From the NCBI GenBank assembly GCA_963753905.1, contig CAVWDZ010000002.1:496001-560000 (forward strand): DNA of 64,000 nt, given 5' to 3'. The position numbers and the translations under genes were made by a program. Every line of letters starts with the position of its first letter. Position 1 is the first letter of the stretch. The notes beneath the pieces are model-generated. The model saw only the letters and a list, made by a program, of their open reading frames with translations, had not been told where the DNA came from and did no database searches. Below are positions 25,829 to 34,373 of this stretch, in pieces. This stretch comes from Bog-756 sp963753905 (GTDB lineage: Bacteria > Actinomycetota > Acidimicrobiia > Acidimicrobiales > RAAP-2).

Positions 25829-25893
25829 TGGGTCATCTCGGATGTCGACGGCAGCGCTCCTAGACTCGGGGGATCACGACGCAGCCCTCGACC

Positions 25894-26931
25894 ATGCAGG
25901 CCTGGCAGGTCCACGAGTACGGGGCACCTCGTGACGTCCTGCGCCTCGATGCCGTGACGGTGCCGGTGCCCGAGGTGGGTGAGGTCCGGGTCCGTGTCGC
26001 GGGGATTCCGCTCAACCTCAATGACCTCGAGCGGATCACGGGCGGCAACATGATGGTCCGACCGGAGCTGCCGTACAGCCCGGGCATGGAGGTCATGGGC
26101 ACGGTCGACACCGCCGGATCGGGCTGTGAGTCCTGGATCGGAGAGCGGGTGGTGGCTGCAACCAGGGGCGCATACGGCGGATTCGCCGAGTTCGCCATCT
26201 GCCCGATTGCAGGCACCTTCGCCATCCCGGACTCGATCCCGTTGCCCGATGCCGCAGCGCTGTACTTTCCGTTCCATCTCGCCTGGCTCGGGTTGGTCGA
26301 CCGGGCCGAGCTCACATCAGGTGAGTCGGTGCTGGTCCACGCTGGTGCGGGCGGTGCCGGGTCGGCCGCGATCCAGCTCGCGAGACAGCTCGGTGCCCGC
26401 GTGCTCGCAACGGCCGGCACCGGGGAGAAGACAACGCTGTGCCGTGAGCTCGGTGCCGAGGTCGTCATCAACTACCGGACGGACAACTTCAGCGACGTGG
26501 TTCTCGAGGAGACCGCAGGACGCGGTGTCGACGTGGTGTTCGACACTGTCGGCGAGTCCGTGATGGAGGCCTCCTTGCGATGTACGGCCTACAACGGTCG
26601 CTACCTCATGATGGGGTTCGCTTCCAACAAAGGTGTGGCTGACGAGCAATTCCTCGTGCCACGCCGGGTCGCGCTCGGCAACATCCACGTGTGCGGGGTG
26701 CTCCTCGCCTACGCCGACGAGGAGACCCGGCAGTTGGTCAAGACCGCAATGGGGTGGAATTTTCCACCGACCTCTCTCGGGTCGGGGATCATGGAAGCGA
26801 TCATCGATCTCTACCAGCAGCATGCGATCCGGGCAGTGGTGGGACGGACTGCCGGGTTCGAGGAGGTCCCTGAAGCCATCGATGCGATGGCTCGACGCGA
26901 GTCGACCGGTCGCACGATCGTTCTCCTGTAG
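25894..26931 (+). CDS. zinc-independent MDR, NADPH:quinone-oxidoreductase-like
   Basis: 345 residues. GroES-like N-terminal domain (PLNLNDLERITGG, LPYSPGMEVMGTV) and a Rossmann domain with VLVHAGAGGAGSAAIQLARQLGARV. No catalytic or structural zinc ligands are present, as in quinone oxidoreductases and enoyl reductases (QorA/MecR type). It would reduce a quinone or activated double bond with NADPH. ATG 25894 starts the family-typical MQAWQVHEYGAP; TAGACT at about 25861 could be a -10 element. It converges with the GH20 gene, and a weak CCCA/TGGG hairpin sits in the 15-base gap. Confidence 0.92.
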   Translation: MQAWQVHEYGAPRDVLRLDAVTVPVPEVGEVRVRVAGIPLNLNDLERITGGNMMVRPELPYSPGMEVMGTVDTAGSGCESWIGERVVAATRGAYGGFAEFAICPIAGTFAIPDSIPLPDAAALYFPFHLAWLGLVDRAELTSGESVLVHAGAGGAGSAAIQLARQLGARVLATAGTGEKTTLCRELGAEVVINYRTDNFSDVVLEETAGRGVDVVFDTVGESVMEASLRCTAYNGRYLMMGFASNKGVADEQFLVPRRVALGNIHVCGVLLAYADEETRQLVKTAMGWNFPPTSLGSGIMEAIIDLYQQHAIRAVVGRTAGFEEVPEAIDAMARRESTGRTIVLL

Positions 26932-26946
26932 ACCCCAGCGTTGGGC

Positions 26947-28674
26947 TTACCCGGCGGCCGGCCAGCTCCGGCGGCGTTCCCCGGTCCGGTAGCCCTCACC
27001 GAAGTGGGTGAGCCACCGTTCGCTGTCGGCATAGCCACCCGGCCGGTTACGGAGGTGCCAGAGGGTCCGGTGGGCGGAGACGACCGACTCGAGGTCCACC
27101 GCCAGTGTCCTGCGGTCGGTTTCGGACACGGAACCGGGCGACCCACCGGCAGCAAGGCAGGCCCCGGCGTCGTGTGCGAGCAGGCGGACCAGCGCGATGG
27201 CATTGGTGAGCTCGGCAATGACCAGATCTGCGTCCTTACGACCAACCTGGGCCCGTCCGATGCCGCGCTCCCCAGCCTCGAGTGCCTCGAGCACACCGTC
27301 CACGTCGCGTCGATCGAACGGGGGGGTCTGCCCGCTGTAGAGGTCGAACTGGGGATAGTAGAGGGGGAGGGCGAGAGACGACATGTTGTCGACCTGGAGC
27401 CGTGGGATACGGGTCACATCTCCGAGCTCGACGAGGGCGGCACCGAGCTCGAGCGTGGGGTCCTCGTAGCAGTGGAGGGAGAGGGCACGGGCAATGTCCA
27501 GGTCTCGGTTGGCCTCGAGGCCCCAGGCGACGGCCGCGCCATAGGCGAAGCCCGGGTCGGACACCGGAAGATACTGGAGATGGCCGAGGTCCCCCCAGTC
27601 CGTGATGAGGATCGCCCGTCCCCGGTGGGTGAGGGCTGCAGCGGCAGCACTTGCGCAGTTCCCGCGCATGTTGGTGACCCGGCCGAGGATCGAGGTCCAT
27701 GCCGATGTGCCCGGCGAGGTCCAGAACGGCCTGCCCGCGTCCGCCAAGACCGACACGTGTGCCTCGAAGGGTGAGTGGTCTTCGTATCCCCAGTCGCATA
27801 CCGTGACGCCGTCGGGCAGATCGGAGACCGAATCGGGGCGTTCGGCCAGGATGTCCCCCCACACGAGCATCTCGCGGCCCTCCAGCTCGGGCAGCGCGCG
27901 CAGCGTCCGCAGCCAAGCGAGGTAGTCGTCGAACCGATCGCCGGGGAGGTCCCAGGGCTCGTCGAGCCCGACGTGGATCCGGCTGCTGGTGAAGTTGGGC
28001 AGCAGTTGACCCAGGAGATCGCGCACCAGATCGAGTGAGGCGGGGTCGGCAGGGTTGAGGGTCGAGGCGGGGCGGGCGATCCCGTGGTTCACGGACCCCC
28101 CGGGAGCGAGGGCCAAGGGACGGTAGCGCGGGTGGCGGAGCCACCGTTCCATGTGCCCGAGGCAATTCTGGTTGGGCACGAGCTCGACGAACCGCTCGCG
28201 GCACACCGCATCGAGCGTGCAGATCTCGTCGGCGGTGAGCGGACTGGCGTCGCGCCAGACGTCCTCATGGCCGGCATACGCGAAGGTGTGCTCGATGTAG
28301 AGCTGGATCTGGTTGATCTTCCATGACGCCAACCGCTCGACCAGCTCGACGAGGGTCGCCATGGTCGGTACCTTGTCGCGGGAGATGTCCAGCATGACCC
28401 CCCGCACCGGCAGATCGGGCCAGTCGGTGACGGTCCCGACGGGCAGCATTCCGCCGTGGACACGGCGGAGCTGGGCAAGGGTTGCCCGCGCGTAGAACTC
28501 ACCGGCAGCGTCGGCCGCGGCGATGGTGACCGTGCCGTCGCTGATCGTGAGGCGGTAGCCCTGCGCGGGCAGGTCGGAATCACGCGCGGCGGCAGGCTCG
28601 GCCCAAGGGACCCGCCGATCGGTGAGGTCGGCACGACGGGGACGCGGGAGGAGGTCCGGTTCCGCGGGGGTCAC
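26947..28674 (-). CDS. GH20-like beta-N-acetylhexosaminidase
   Basis: 575 residues. An N-terminal alpha/beta GH20b-like domain (YRLTISDGTVTIAAADAAGE) precedes a TIM-barrel with RGVMLDISRDKVPT and ELVPNQNCLGHMERW. The adjacent catalytic pair Asp238-Glu239 (HVGLDEPWDL) is the GH20 general acid and its oxazoline-stabilising partner. It would release terminal GlcNAc or GalNAc from glycans. There is no signal peptide, so it acts in the cytoplasm on imported oligosaccharides. Its GTG start overlaps the GNAT stop by 4 bases (GTGA), making it the last gene of a kinase-GNAT-GH20 operon. Confidence 0.9.
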   Translation of the reverse strand: MTPAEPDLLPRPRRADLTDRRVPWAEPAAARDSDLPAQGYRLTISDGTVTIAAADAAGEFYARATLAQLRRVHGGMLPVGTVTDWPDLPVRGVMLDISRDKVPTMATLVELVERLASWKINQIQLYIEHTFAYAGHEDVWRDASPLTADEICTLDAVCRERFVELVPNQNCLGHMERWLRHPRYRPLALAPGGSVNHGIARPASTLNPADPASLDLVRDLLGQLLPNFTSSRIHVGLDEPWDLPGDRFDDYLAWLRTLRALPELEGREMLVWGDILAERPDSVSDLPDGVTVCDWGYEDHSPFEAHVSVLADAGRPFWTSPGTSAWTSILGRVTNMRGNCASAAAAALTHRGRAILITDWGDLGHLQYLPVSDPGFAYGAAVAWGLEANRDLDIARALSLHCYEDPTLELGAALVELGDVTRIPRLQVDNMSSLALPLYYPQFDLYSGQTPPFDRRDVDGVLEALEAGERGIGRAQVGRKDADLVIAELTNAIALVRLLAHDAGACLAAGGSPGSVSETDRRTLAVDLESVVSAHRTLWHLRNRPGGYADSERWLTHFGEGYRTGERRRSWPAAG

Positions 28675-29489
28675 CGGCGCTTGCGGTATACGAAGAAGAC
28701 CGAGCCGATACGACCCCCGACCCGGGCGTAGGGGACGATTGGGCCGACCCAGAGGACTTCGATCCGCTGGTAGCCACGTGCTCGCATGCGATGCAGGGCG
28801 CTGAGGAGGACAGGGCGGCCGGCACCCCGTCCCATCAGGTCGGGTCGGGCGGCGACCGGCCCGAGCGTGCCGGACCGGTTGACGTCATAGGCGCACAAGG
28901 CGGCGATTCCGTCAGCATCCCGGCTGATGAGGAGCGTCCCACGGTCGAAGGCGCGGAGGACTTCCGCCCGCCAATTCGACCAATGGACTTCTGCCCACTG
29001 ATCCACCTCGTCCCGGTCGCCCGGGGCGGGTTCGTGAGCAGTACCCGGATCGGCCGGTAGCTCGTCGAGCAAGACGTCGACGTTGTAGTTGGCCTCTTCG
29101 CGACTGTAGTGGTGGGACTCGAGGAGGGTGCACAGACCGATCTCGGTGATGGGAACCCCGGGAAACAGGAAGTAGGGGGCATCGGTTCCCACTGTGATCG
29201 ACCGGACCCCGTCGAGGTCCGACTCGGCGATGCGCAGGAGCGCAGTCCCCTGACCGGATCGGCGCAGTGGTGGGTCCACTGCGATCAGGCGGATGAACCC
29301 CTGATCGTCCGAGCGGAGGGTTGCGACGACGCCGACGTCCGGATCGAACCGGACGATCGACTGCTGGTCGGGGGCGAACAGGGTGTCGCGCAACTCGGCG
29401 ACGGTCAACGGTTGGCTGATCGCTCGCGCACAGAGCGCGGCGATCCCGTCCAGCGCCTCGGGCCCGACGATCGGGAGTGCGCCACTCAC
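28671..29489 (-). CDS. tandem GNAT acetyltransferase
   Basis: 272 residues from GTG 29489, which overlaps the kinase stop by 4 bases (GTGA). The frame extends upstream to 29669 but only as the shadow of the kinase. The N-terminal half has GNAT motif A (IRLIAVDPPLRRSGQGTALL), with RxxGxG-type acetyl-CoA binding. The C-terminal half is a second, degenerate GNAT fold (GPVAARPDLMGRGAGRPVLL, ending in VPYARVGGRIGSVFFVYRK). Sandwiched between a hexosamine kinase and a hexosaminidase, an amino-sugar N-acetyltransferase is the natural guess, but the substrate is not shown by sequence. Confidence 0.85.
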   Translation of the reverse strand: MSGALPIVGPEALDGIAALCARAISQPLTVAELRDTLFAPDQQSIVRFDPDVGVVATLRSDDQGFIRLIAVDPPLRRSGQGTALLRIAESDLDGVRSITVGTDAPYFLFPGVPITEIGLCTLLESHHYSREEANYNVDVLLDELPADPGTAHEPAPGDRDEVDQWAEVHWSNWRAEVLRAFDRGTLLISRDADGIAALCAYDVNRSGTLGPVAARPDLMGRGAGRPVLLSALHRMRARGYQRIEVLWVGPIVPYARVGGRIGSVFFVYRKRR

Positions 29490-30565
29490 CGTGGGTCTGC
29501 CCGTGCGAACCGCAGACGGATCTCGTCGAGTTGGTCCAACATCAGCGCGGTCAGAGTCAGCTGGGTCCGGCACCGGTCGAGGTTCTGGCCGGGATGCGCG
29601 ATTGCGAAGTAGTGGTCGCCCTCGAGGTGGTCGGTGAGGAACCGCACGCCGTTCTCGACCGCCAGCCACGGTCCGGCCAGGTGGAGTGCGTCTCTCTCGT
29701 CATTGCCGAGGAGGCCGCCGACCCCGGCCAGGTAGCCCGACGCAACGGCGTCGAGCAGGTCGAGGTCGAAGTCGACCGAGCCGGGCTCGTCCGCGTCCTC
29801 GGGGGCGTGCGTGGTCGCGGTCCGGACGAGCTCGCCCACGTCGTGGAGCACCGTACCCGACATGACCGTGTCCAGATCGATGACCGTCACCGCCGAACGG
29901 GTAGCGGGGGCGAAGCGCACGTTGCTCATCTTGGCATCGTTGTGGACGATGCGCTGTGGAAGGGATCCCATGATCGGATCGAGGAGGCGCTCGATCCGCG
30001 CGGCGAGGGCGCGGGCTTGTCGGGTCTCGGTCGCGACGGCGTCGAAGCGGTGCCGGGCATCCCGGGCGACAGCTTCCTCGAGCGCGCGCATGCGGTGGGA
30101 TAGGTCGTGGAACCGGGGAATGGTCACTGTCAGGGCTGGTGCCGGGAGATCCTCCATGTCCGCCAGGAACGCCCCGAAGATGCGAGCGGCTTCGAAGGCG
30201 TCGGTGGCACCGGTGGCGAGGGTGCGCTGCTCGGTGCCTTCGAGGTACTCGAATGCCCGCCAGGCCGCGCCAGCGGCGTCTGCATGCCAAAGTCGCCCGT
30301 CCCGGGCGGGGACCTGCCGCGCAACGATCCAGGACTTGTCCGCGAGGTGCCGGGTGACCCGCCGGCCGTTCTCCTGGAGGCCGCCGATGTCGGGGAAGAT
30401 CCGACGGTTGACGCGTTGGACGACGTAGCGGCCTCCGGTGCAGGTCACGAGCAGGTTGCGATGGATGTGGCCACCACCGAGCGAACTCCAAGAGACGACG
30501 TCCCCTCGGAGGCCGAAGACCGGCGGGAATGGGAGGAGCGGATCGGTCATCGGTTCGGTCGTCAC
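29486..30565 (-). CDS. NahK-like N-acetylhexosamine kinase (APH fold)
   Basis: 359 residues from GTG 30565 (AGGCGG 6 bases upstream), essentially the length of bifidobacterial N-acetylhexosamine 1-kinase. Family marks: YVVQRVNRRIFPDIGGLQEN near the N-terminus, the catalytic loop HNDAKMSNVRF, the metal site VIDLDT and the C-terminal ENGVRFLTDHLEGDHYF. NahK phosphorylates GlcNAc/GalNAc at C1 for entry into UDP-sugar salvage. The upstream frame to 30748 has no coding sense; ATG 30550 is an alternative start. First gene of the overlapping kinase-GNAT-GH20 operon. Confidence 0.88.
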   Translation of the reverse strand: MTTEPMTDPLLPFPPVFGLRGDVVSWSSLGGGHIHRNLLVTCTGGRYVVQRVNRRIFPDIGGLQENGRRVTRHLADKSWIVARQVPARDGRLWHADAAGAAWRAFEYLEGTEQRTLATGATDAFEAARIFGAFLADMEDLPAPALTVTIPRFHDLSHRMRALEEAVARDARHRFDAVATETRQARALAARIERLLDPIMGSLPQRIVHNDAKMSNVRFAPATRSAVTVIDLDTVMSGTVLHDVGELVRTATTHAPEDADEPGSVDFDLDLLDAVASGYLAGVGGLLGNDERDALHLAGPWLAVENGVRFLTDHLEGDHYFAIAHPGQNLDRCRTQLTLTALMLDQLDEIRLRFARADPR

Positions 30566-30627
30566 TGTTGGCCGCCTGTATCGGAGCCCGGTGGGTGGTG
30601 GATCGGCCGGCGGGTCGTCCGGGACTC

Positions 30628-31209
30628 CTATTGAACGAACAATTCGGTCAAGGATGCCTGGTGGTGACCGGCGCCCATCGACGTCCAAGAGGTGCCGAGG
30701 ATGTTGTCGCGGTGCCCCCAGCATCCCGGGGCACCGGCCTGCGGACAATCTCCATTCGGGCTGTCGGGGCCGTCGTCATACATCCAGAGGTAGTCGGCGG
30801 CGAGTGGGTCTGCCACGCCTCCAGCCCAATTCGATCCCCAGCCCCTTCCCGCTGGACCGATGGGGTCCGAGTTGTGGTCGGCTCCCACCTGCGCCAGGTC
30901 GTCGTACGCCGTCTTCTGGGTGAGCTGGCGGAGCCCCCGAGCTGACCGCTCCGCGTTGGTGACGACAACCAGCTGATCATCGAGCGGCAGGCTGGAGAAC
31001 GTGGTCGGCAGCGTGATGGGCTTCAGCTCCTCGACGGCTCGTGCATGGTCGATGTCCTCGAGGGCAGCCGTGCTGCACGCCCGGGTCGGACTCGACACTC
31101 CCTCGCATGCCCTGACGAACGCAGCGGTGGGCGGGATGCTCTTGTGCGGATTGGACAACGACGACGTCCCGGTCACGGCGAACAGGACGGCGACAGTGAT
31201 CTTGAGCAA
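30628..31209 (-). CDS. secreted SCP/CAP-domain protein
   Basis: 193 residues from TTG 31209, with a strong GAGGAGG just upstream. The short hydrophobic leader (KITVAVLFAVTGTSSLS) suggests export. The SCP/CAP (CRISP/PR-1) signature appears as VVVTNAERSARGL, YDDLAQVGADHNSDP and the C-terminal GCWGHRDNILG. Bacterial CAP proteins are usually extracellular; the histidine-lined groove is present here (HNSD, GHRDN). Cys pairs (CEG/CST, CPQ/CWG) fit an oxidising location. Role unknown. It lies 62 bases upstream of the kinase operon and 12 bases downstream of the tandem-paralogue gene, so it is probably cotranscribed with the latter. Confidence 0.85.
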   Translation of the reverse strand: MLKITVAVLFAVTGTSSLSNPHKSIPPTAAFVRACEGVSSPTRACSTAALEDIDHARAVEELKPITLPTTFSSLPLDDQLVVVTNAERSARGLRQLTQKTAYDDLAQVGADHNSDPIGPAGRGWGSNWAGGVADPLAADYLWMYDDGPDSPNGDCPQAGAPGCWGHRDNILGTSWTSMGAGHHQASLTELFVQ

Positions 31210-31221
31210 GGTGTCCTCCTC

Positions 31222-31929
31222 TCACCAGAGTGGTGACCACGTACTCGTGCGCAGGAGCTTGCTCTCCCACTGATCGCGTACGTCCAGGCTCCTGGCCATG
31301 TAGCTGCCCGGCCAGGTCGCGGGGTCTGCTCTCTCCGTGCGTGTGAGGAGGCTACCCAGGATCGTCGTGTCCACCACCTTCTGCAGGAGGATGGCTTCGG
31401 GACGGATCCCCGTGCCGTGGGACACCTGAAAGCACGCTTGGACGTCGAGGAGTCTCTGGTCGTGCGGCGTCTGCCGCATGTGTTGCCAGTACTCCTTGTC
31501 CCAGAGCTCGATGTAGTCGTCGAGAGGCGCATCCGGCCAGCCGGTGTCCTGCATGAAGAGGGACAGCTCGTGTTGGCGTCCGTCCGTGGGGACTGCTCCC
31601 AACTCGACCTGCTGCAGCGCCGACCAGGTCACTGGCACGAGCATCTTTCCCTCAACCTGATAACGGAAGGAATCGAGTTCAGCGGTCACGTCGCTGAGAT
31701 CGCCGGAGAGCATCCGCTGGGCAAGGGCTTGCCACGCCTCGCCGCTGGCCACGCCGGTCACGGTGACCACCTGGTAGGCGGGGCCGCTACCCATGGCGTG
31801 ATTGAAGTACCAGAGCAACCGTGTGTCGTCGCTCTCTGCGATCGCCCCCATCAGTCGCTTGCGGTAGAGGTCCTCGAACTGATCGGCGTGGCGACCGATC
31901 ACCTTGTGGGTCTCGTGCATGAACAGCAT
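31222..31929 (-). CDS. uncharacterised protein, tandem paralogue A
   Basis: 235 residues beginning MLFMHETHKVIGRHADQFED and ending WESKLLRTSTWSPLW. It is homologous along its whole length to the next gene upstream (31970-32671), which begins MLFLHEVHKVVGKAADRFED and ends WQSRILRSVPWSPLQ. Two repeats of a ferredoxin-like (NIPSNAP/dimeric alpha-beta barrel) pattern are suggested by DDTRLLWYFNHAMGSGPAYQ and LLDVQACFQVSHGTGIRPEA. No catalytic motif is obvious. The ATG at 31929 aligns with the paralogue and follows GGTGGTGAGC. Soluble, no signal peptide. Function unknown; the pair may form a heterodimer. Confidence 0.8.
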   Translation of the reverse strand: MLFMHETHKVIGRHADQFEDLYRKRLMGAIAESDDTRLLWYFNHAMGSGPAYQVVTVTGVASGEAWQALAQRMLSGDLSDVTAELDSFRYQVEGKMLVPVTWSALQQVELGAVPTDGRQHELSLFMQDTGWPDAPLDDYIELWDKEYWQHMRQTPHDQRLLDVQACFQVSHGTGIRPEAILLQKVVDTTILGSLLTRTERADPATWPGSYMARSLDVRDQWESKLLRTSTWSPLW

Positions 31930-31969
31930 GCTCACCACCCACCCGGCTCGAGCGAAGTCGGGCCCGGAG

Positions 31970-32671
31970 TCACTGGAGCGGCGACCAGGGTACCGACCGC
32001 AGGATCCTGCTCTGCCACTGGTCCCGCAGCTCGAGCGCCTCGTGCATCCACGAGCCCGGAGCCACGACCTCGGCGGGGATGTCGTTGGTGAGCAGTCGGA
32101 TCAGCGGTGGAACGGACGAGAGCCGCTGCAACAGGGTCACCTCGGGAGATCGCCCCGCGCCGGGCATGGTCTGGAGTGCGAGCTCGATGGACATGTGCAT
32201 CTGCGAGTCCTTTGCCCCGAGCGCCTTGCGGTACACGCTCCCAGACGCCTCGATGTAGTCGCGGATCTTTCCCGGAAACGGCCACATCGTGTCCTCCATG
32301 TAGAGAACCGGCTCGTGGAGGACGGGCACGGTCGGAATGTCAGACACCGTCCCGATCGCAGGAGACCACTCGAGCGGGGACAGAAGCCGGCTGATGGATC
32401 CGTGCTGGAGCCCGTCGCGGTGACGAGCCCACGAGCGCAGGTCACCTCCGGCCATTCGCTCGGCCAGACGCGCCCAGGAGGCGCCGTCGGCGACCGCCGT
32501 CACCGTCACGACCCGATAGGAGAGCCCGCTCCCGTGAGCCAGGTCGAAATACCACAGCAGCCGCGCGTCGGAACCCGCGGCCAGTGCCGGCAGCCAGTCG
32601 TCCCGATAGGCGTCCTCGAACCGGTCTGCGGCCTTGCCGACCACCTTGTGGACTTCATGCAGGAAGAGCAC
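31970..32671 (-). CDS. uncharacterised protein, tandem paralogue B
   Basis: 233 residues, full-length paralogue of the 31222-31929 product: shared MLF-HE-HKV-G-A-(R/Q)FED start, (T/A)RLLWYF, VVTVT-VA-G--W--LA-RM--GDL, and the C-terminal RDQW-S-(L/I)LR. ATG 32671 is preceded by AGGAGG (as in GGAATAGGAGGAACGTG). The 40-base gap to paralogue A suggests one transcript. I see an alpha/beta-barrel-like pattern but no named family or active site. The neighbour upstream is a decayed hydrolase fragment. Confidence 0.8.
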   Translation of the reverse strand: MLFLHEVHKVVGKAADRFEDAYRDDWLPALAAGSDARLLWYFDLAHGSGLSYRVVTVTAVADGASWARLAERMAGGDLRSWARHRDGLQHGSISRLLSPLEWSPAIGTVSDIPTVPVLHEPVLYMEDTMWPFPGKIRDYIEASGSVYRKALGAKDSQMHMSIELALQTMPGAGRSPEVTLLQRLSSVPPLIRLLTNDIPAEVVAPGSWMHEALELRDQWQSRILRSVPWSPLQ

Positions 32672-32678
32672 GTTCCTC

Positions 32679-32885
32679 CTATTCCTGGAAGCCGGTCGAT
32701 GGACGCCCGCTGCGCGACACTAGAGGCCCACCGCTCAGCGTGCGACCGCCTCGCGCTGTTTCGGCCTCGTCCAGTACCGCCTCGATGCAGTCCGACAAGG
32801 TCACGGTGTCGAGATCGGCGGGGCGCGATCCACGCCCGGGCAGGTCGACGGCCCGTGCGGGCCAGTCGACGTCGAACCGTCCCAC
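32679..32885 (-). pseudogene. remnant of an alpha/beta hydrolase
   Basis: 68 codons whose first ~45 residues (FDVDWPARAVDLPGRGSRPA, DLDTVTLSDCIEAVLDEAE) match the region of small alpha/beta hydrolases just before the nucleophile elbow. The N-terminal oxyanion region and everything from the GxSxG elbow onward are missing, and unrelated sequence follows. It fills the 217-base gap between paralogue B and the DUF2461 gene. Read as a deletion remnant; a functional small ORF is unlikely. Confidence 0.5.
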
Positions 32886-32888
32886 TGG

Positions 32889-33572
32889 TCAGGGTCCGTC
32901 AGCCGCGGCGACGTTCGAACCGAGCCACTGTCTCAAGGGTGCCGTGGCTCGAAGAACCTCGACGATCCTCTGCTTCGACGCGGCGCTGGCGAGCCATGGG
33001 CCCACCGGCCACTCCCTCCATGCGGTGAGGCCCTTGTAGCGGAGCAGCTCGATCCGCGGGTGGTCCTTGGCGTAGCCCCTGGGTGCCGACTTGAGGGTCT
33101 CGTGAGCGGAGACTCGGATACCCTTCCGTTGCAGCCGCTTCACCAGGTCGAGGAGCTCTGGGCCCGTCTGCTCGTCCGCAACCGCTGCCCGAAAGCTCGT
33201 GAGCTGGGTCGGAGACGGCATGTAGAGGCCAGAGCCGACTCCGAGTGAGTCGGCGGACAGCGAGATGTAGCCGGCATCGTTGTGGGCTGCGATGGTGGTC
33301 TTGTACGGAGATTTGTCGGCGCTGAACCGCGTATCGCGATAGGGACGAAACACCCTGCCGTCGCCGAATTCCGGGGCCATCTCCGCCAGGAGCATCTGCA
33401 TGGGAGTGAGGACGCTGACCTCGTAGAAGTTCTTGTGCGCCGTCCAGTAGCTCTTGGTGTTGTCCACCTCGAGCCCGTCGAAGAACTCGACGATCTGCAG
33501 TGGCCAGCCAGAAAAGGCTTCCCCATCACGGAGCTTTGTGGATGGCGCGGAAGCCGCTCTGGTCGGGACCAC
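32889..33572 (-). CDS. DUF2461-family protein
   Basis: 227 residues. The family pattern is clear: FFDGLEVDNTKSYWTAHKNF at the N-terminus, then FGDGRVFRPYRDTRFSADKS, YKTTIAAHNDAGYISLSADS, the central VGSGLYMPS and RGYAKDHPRIELLRYKGLTA. DUF2461/TIGR02453 proteins are widespread and uncharacterised. The GTG start at 33572 puts about 20 residues before the conserved core, and a start nearer the core is possible. Soluble. Divergent from the lipoprotein gene at 33743. Confidence 0.88.
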   Translation of the reverse strand: MVPTRAASAPSTKLRDGEAFSGWPLQIVEFFDGLEVDNTKSYWTAHKNFYEVSVLTPMQMLLAEMAPEFGDGRVFRPYRDTRFSADKSPYKTTIAAHNDAGYISLSADSLGVGSGLYMPSPTQLTSFRAAVADEQTGPELLDLVKRLQRKGIRVSAHETLKSAPRGYAKDHPRIELLRYKGLTAWREWPVGPWLASAASKQRIVEVLRATAPLRQWLGSNVAAADGP

Positions 33573-33742
33573 ATGATGAGCCTATGCGCTCTGCCGTCTC
33601 ACCGCTCCGAGAGCGAGGCCCCGGACGAGCGCCCGATGGAGCAGGTGACCGACCGTCCAATCCGCGCGTTGCAGGTCCGATCTTGTCTACCGTGGGCATC
33701 GTTCGTTCTCCGGCTGAGGTCACGCAGATTGGAGTCACTCCC

Positions 33743-34318
33743 ATGGGACTCGGGCGGCTGTCACTGGGTGCACTCCTCGTCACGTCGTCGTTGGCCATCG
33801 CGGGCTGTTCGGGCACCTCGAGCCAGCCATCGGCAGCCACCTCGGACACGTCGCCTCGTCCAACGACGCAGACCACAGCGTCGCCCCCGACGTCCATGAC
33901 CGTTCCTCCGGCCACCGCACCTTCATCTCAGGCGTCAAATGCTCCGATATCGGATGCAATCCGGTCCCAGTTGGTGGCAGCGGGAGCTGCGCTCAACAAC
34001 ATCCCGGTGTCCGAGTACAGCGGGCTCGCAGCCGGGCTGACGTACTACGCCATCGACAGGACGACCAACACCTACTGGGCAGCCGCCAGACTGGTCCCTG
34101 TTCCCTCGTCGGACCCAGCTACTCCCACCAGAGCTCAGGTTGCATCCCAGGACGACGGGTCCTACTACGTGTTCAGCCAGCATCGAGGTGGCAGCTGGAC
34201 CGCCTACGCGGTCGGTGCGTCCGGGCCGGCCTCTCCTTGCCCGGTAACCCTTCCCCCTCAGGTGCTCGAGGCCTGGGGCTGGCCCATGGGCAGTTGCCGG
34301 CCCGAGAATTCGTCGTGA
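33743..34318 (+). CDS. putative lipoprotein of unknown function
   Basis: 191 residues from ATG 33743 (GGAG about 9 bases upstream). The signal peptide MGLGRLSLGALLVTSSLAIA is followed by the lipobox Cys in AGCSG. A 50-residue Ser/Thr/Pro-rich linker (TTQTTASPPTSMTVPPATAP) spaces a folded domain of about 110 residues from the membrane (DAIRSQLVAAGAALNNIPVS, YYAIDRTTNTYWAAARLVP). No family recognised. The stop is followed immediately by a perfect 7-bp hairpin. Confidence 0.82.
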   Translation: MGLGRLSLGALLVTSSLAIAGCSGTSSQPSAATSDTSPRPTTQTTASPPTSMTVPPATAPSSQASNAPISDAIRSQLVAAGAALNNIPVSEYSGLAAGLTYYAIDRTTNTYWAAARLVPVPSSDPATPTRAQVASQDDGSYYVFSQHRGGSWTAYAVGASGPASPCPVTLPPQVLEAWGWPMGSCRPENSS

Positions 34319-34338
34319 GCCGGCTGTTGTGAGCCGGC
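34319..34338. terminator. hairpin after the lipoprotein stop codon
   Basis: GCCGGCT (34319-34325) and AGCCGGC (34332-34338) are perfect inverted repeats around a six-base loop, starting right after the TGA at 34316-34318. It lies between two convergent genes. No U tract. Confidence 0.55.
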
Positions 34339-34373
34339 GCTGGACCGATCGGGAGCGGACCGGAGCCCGAGCG

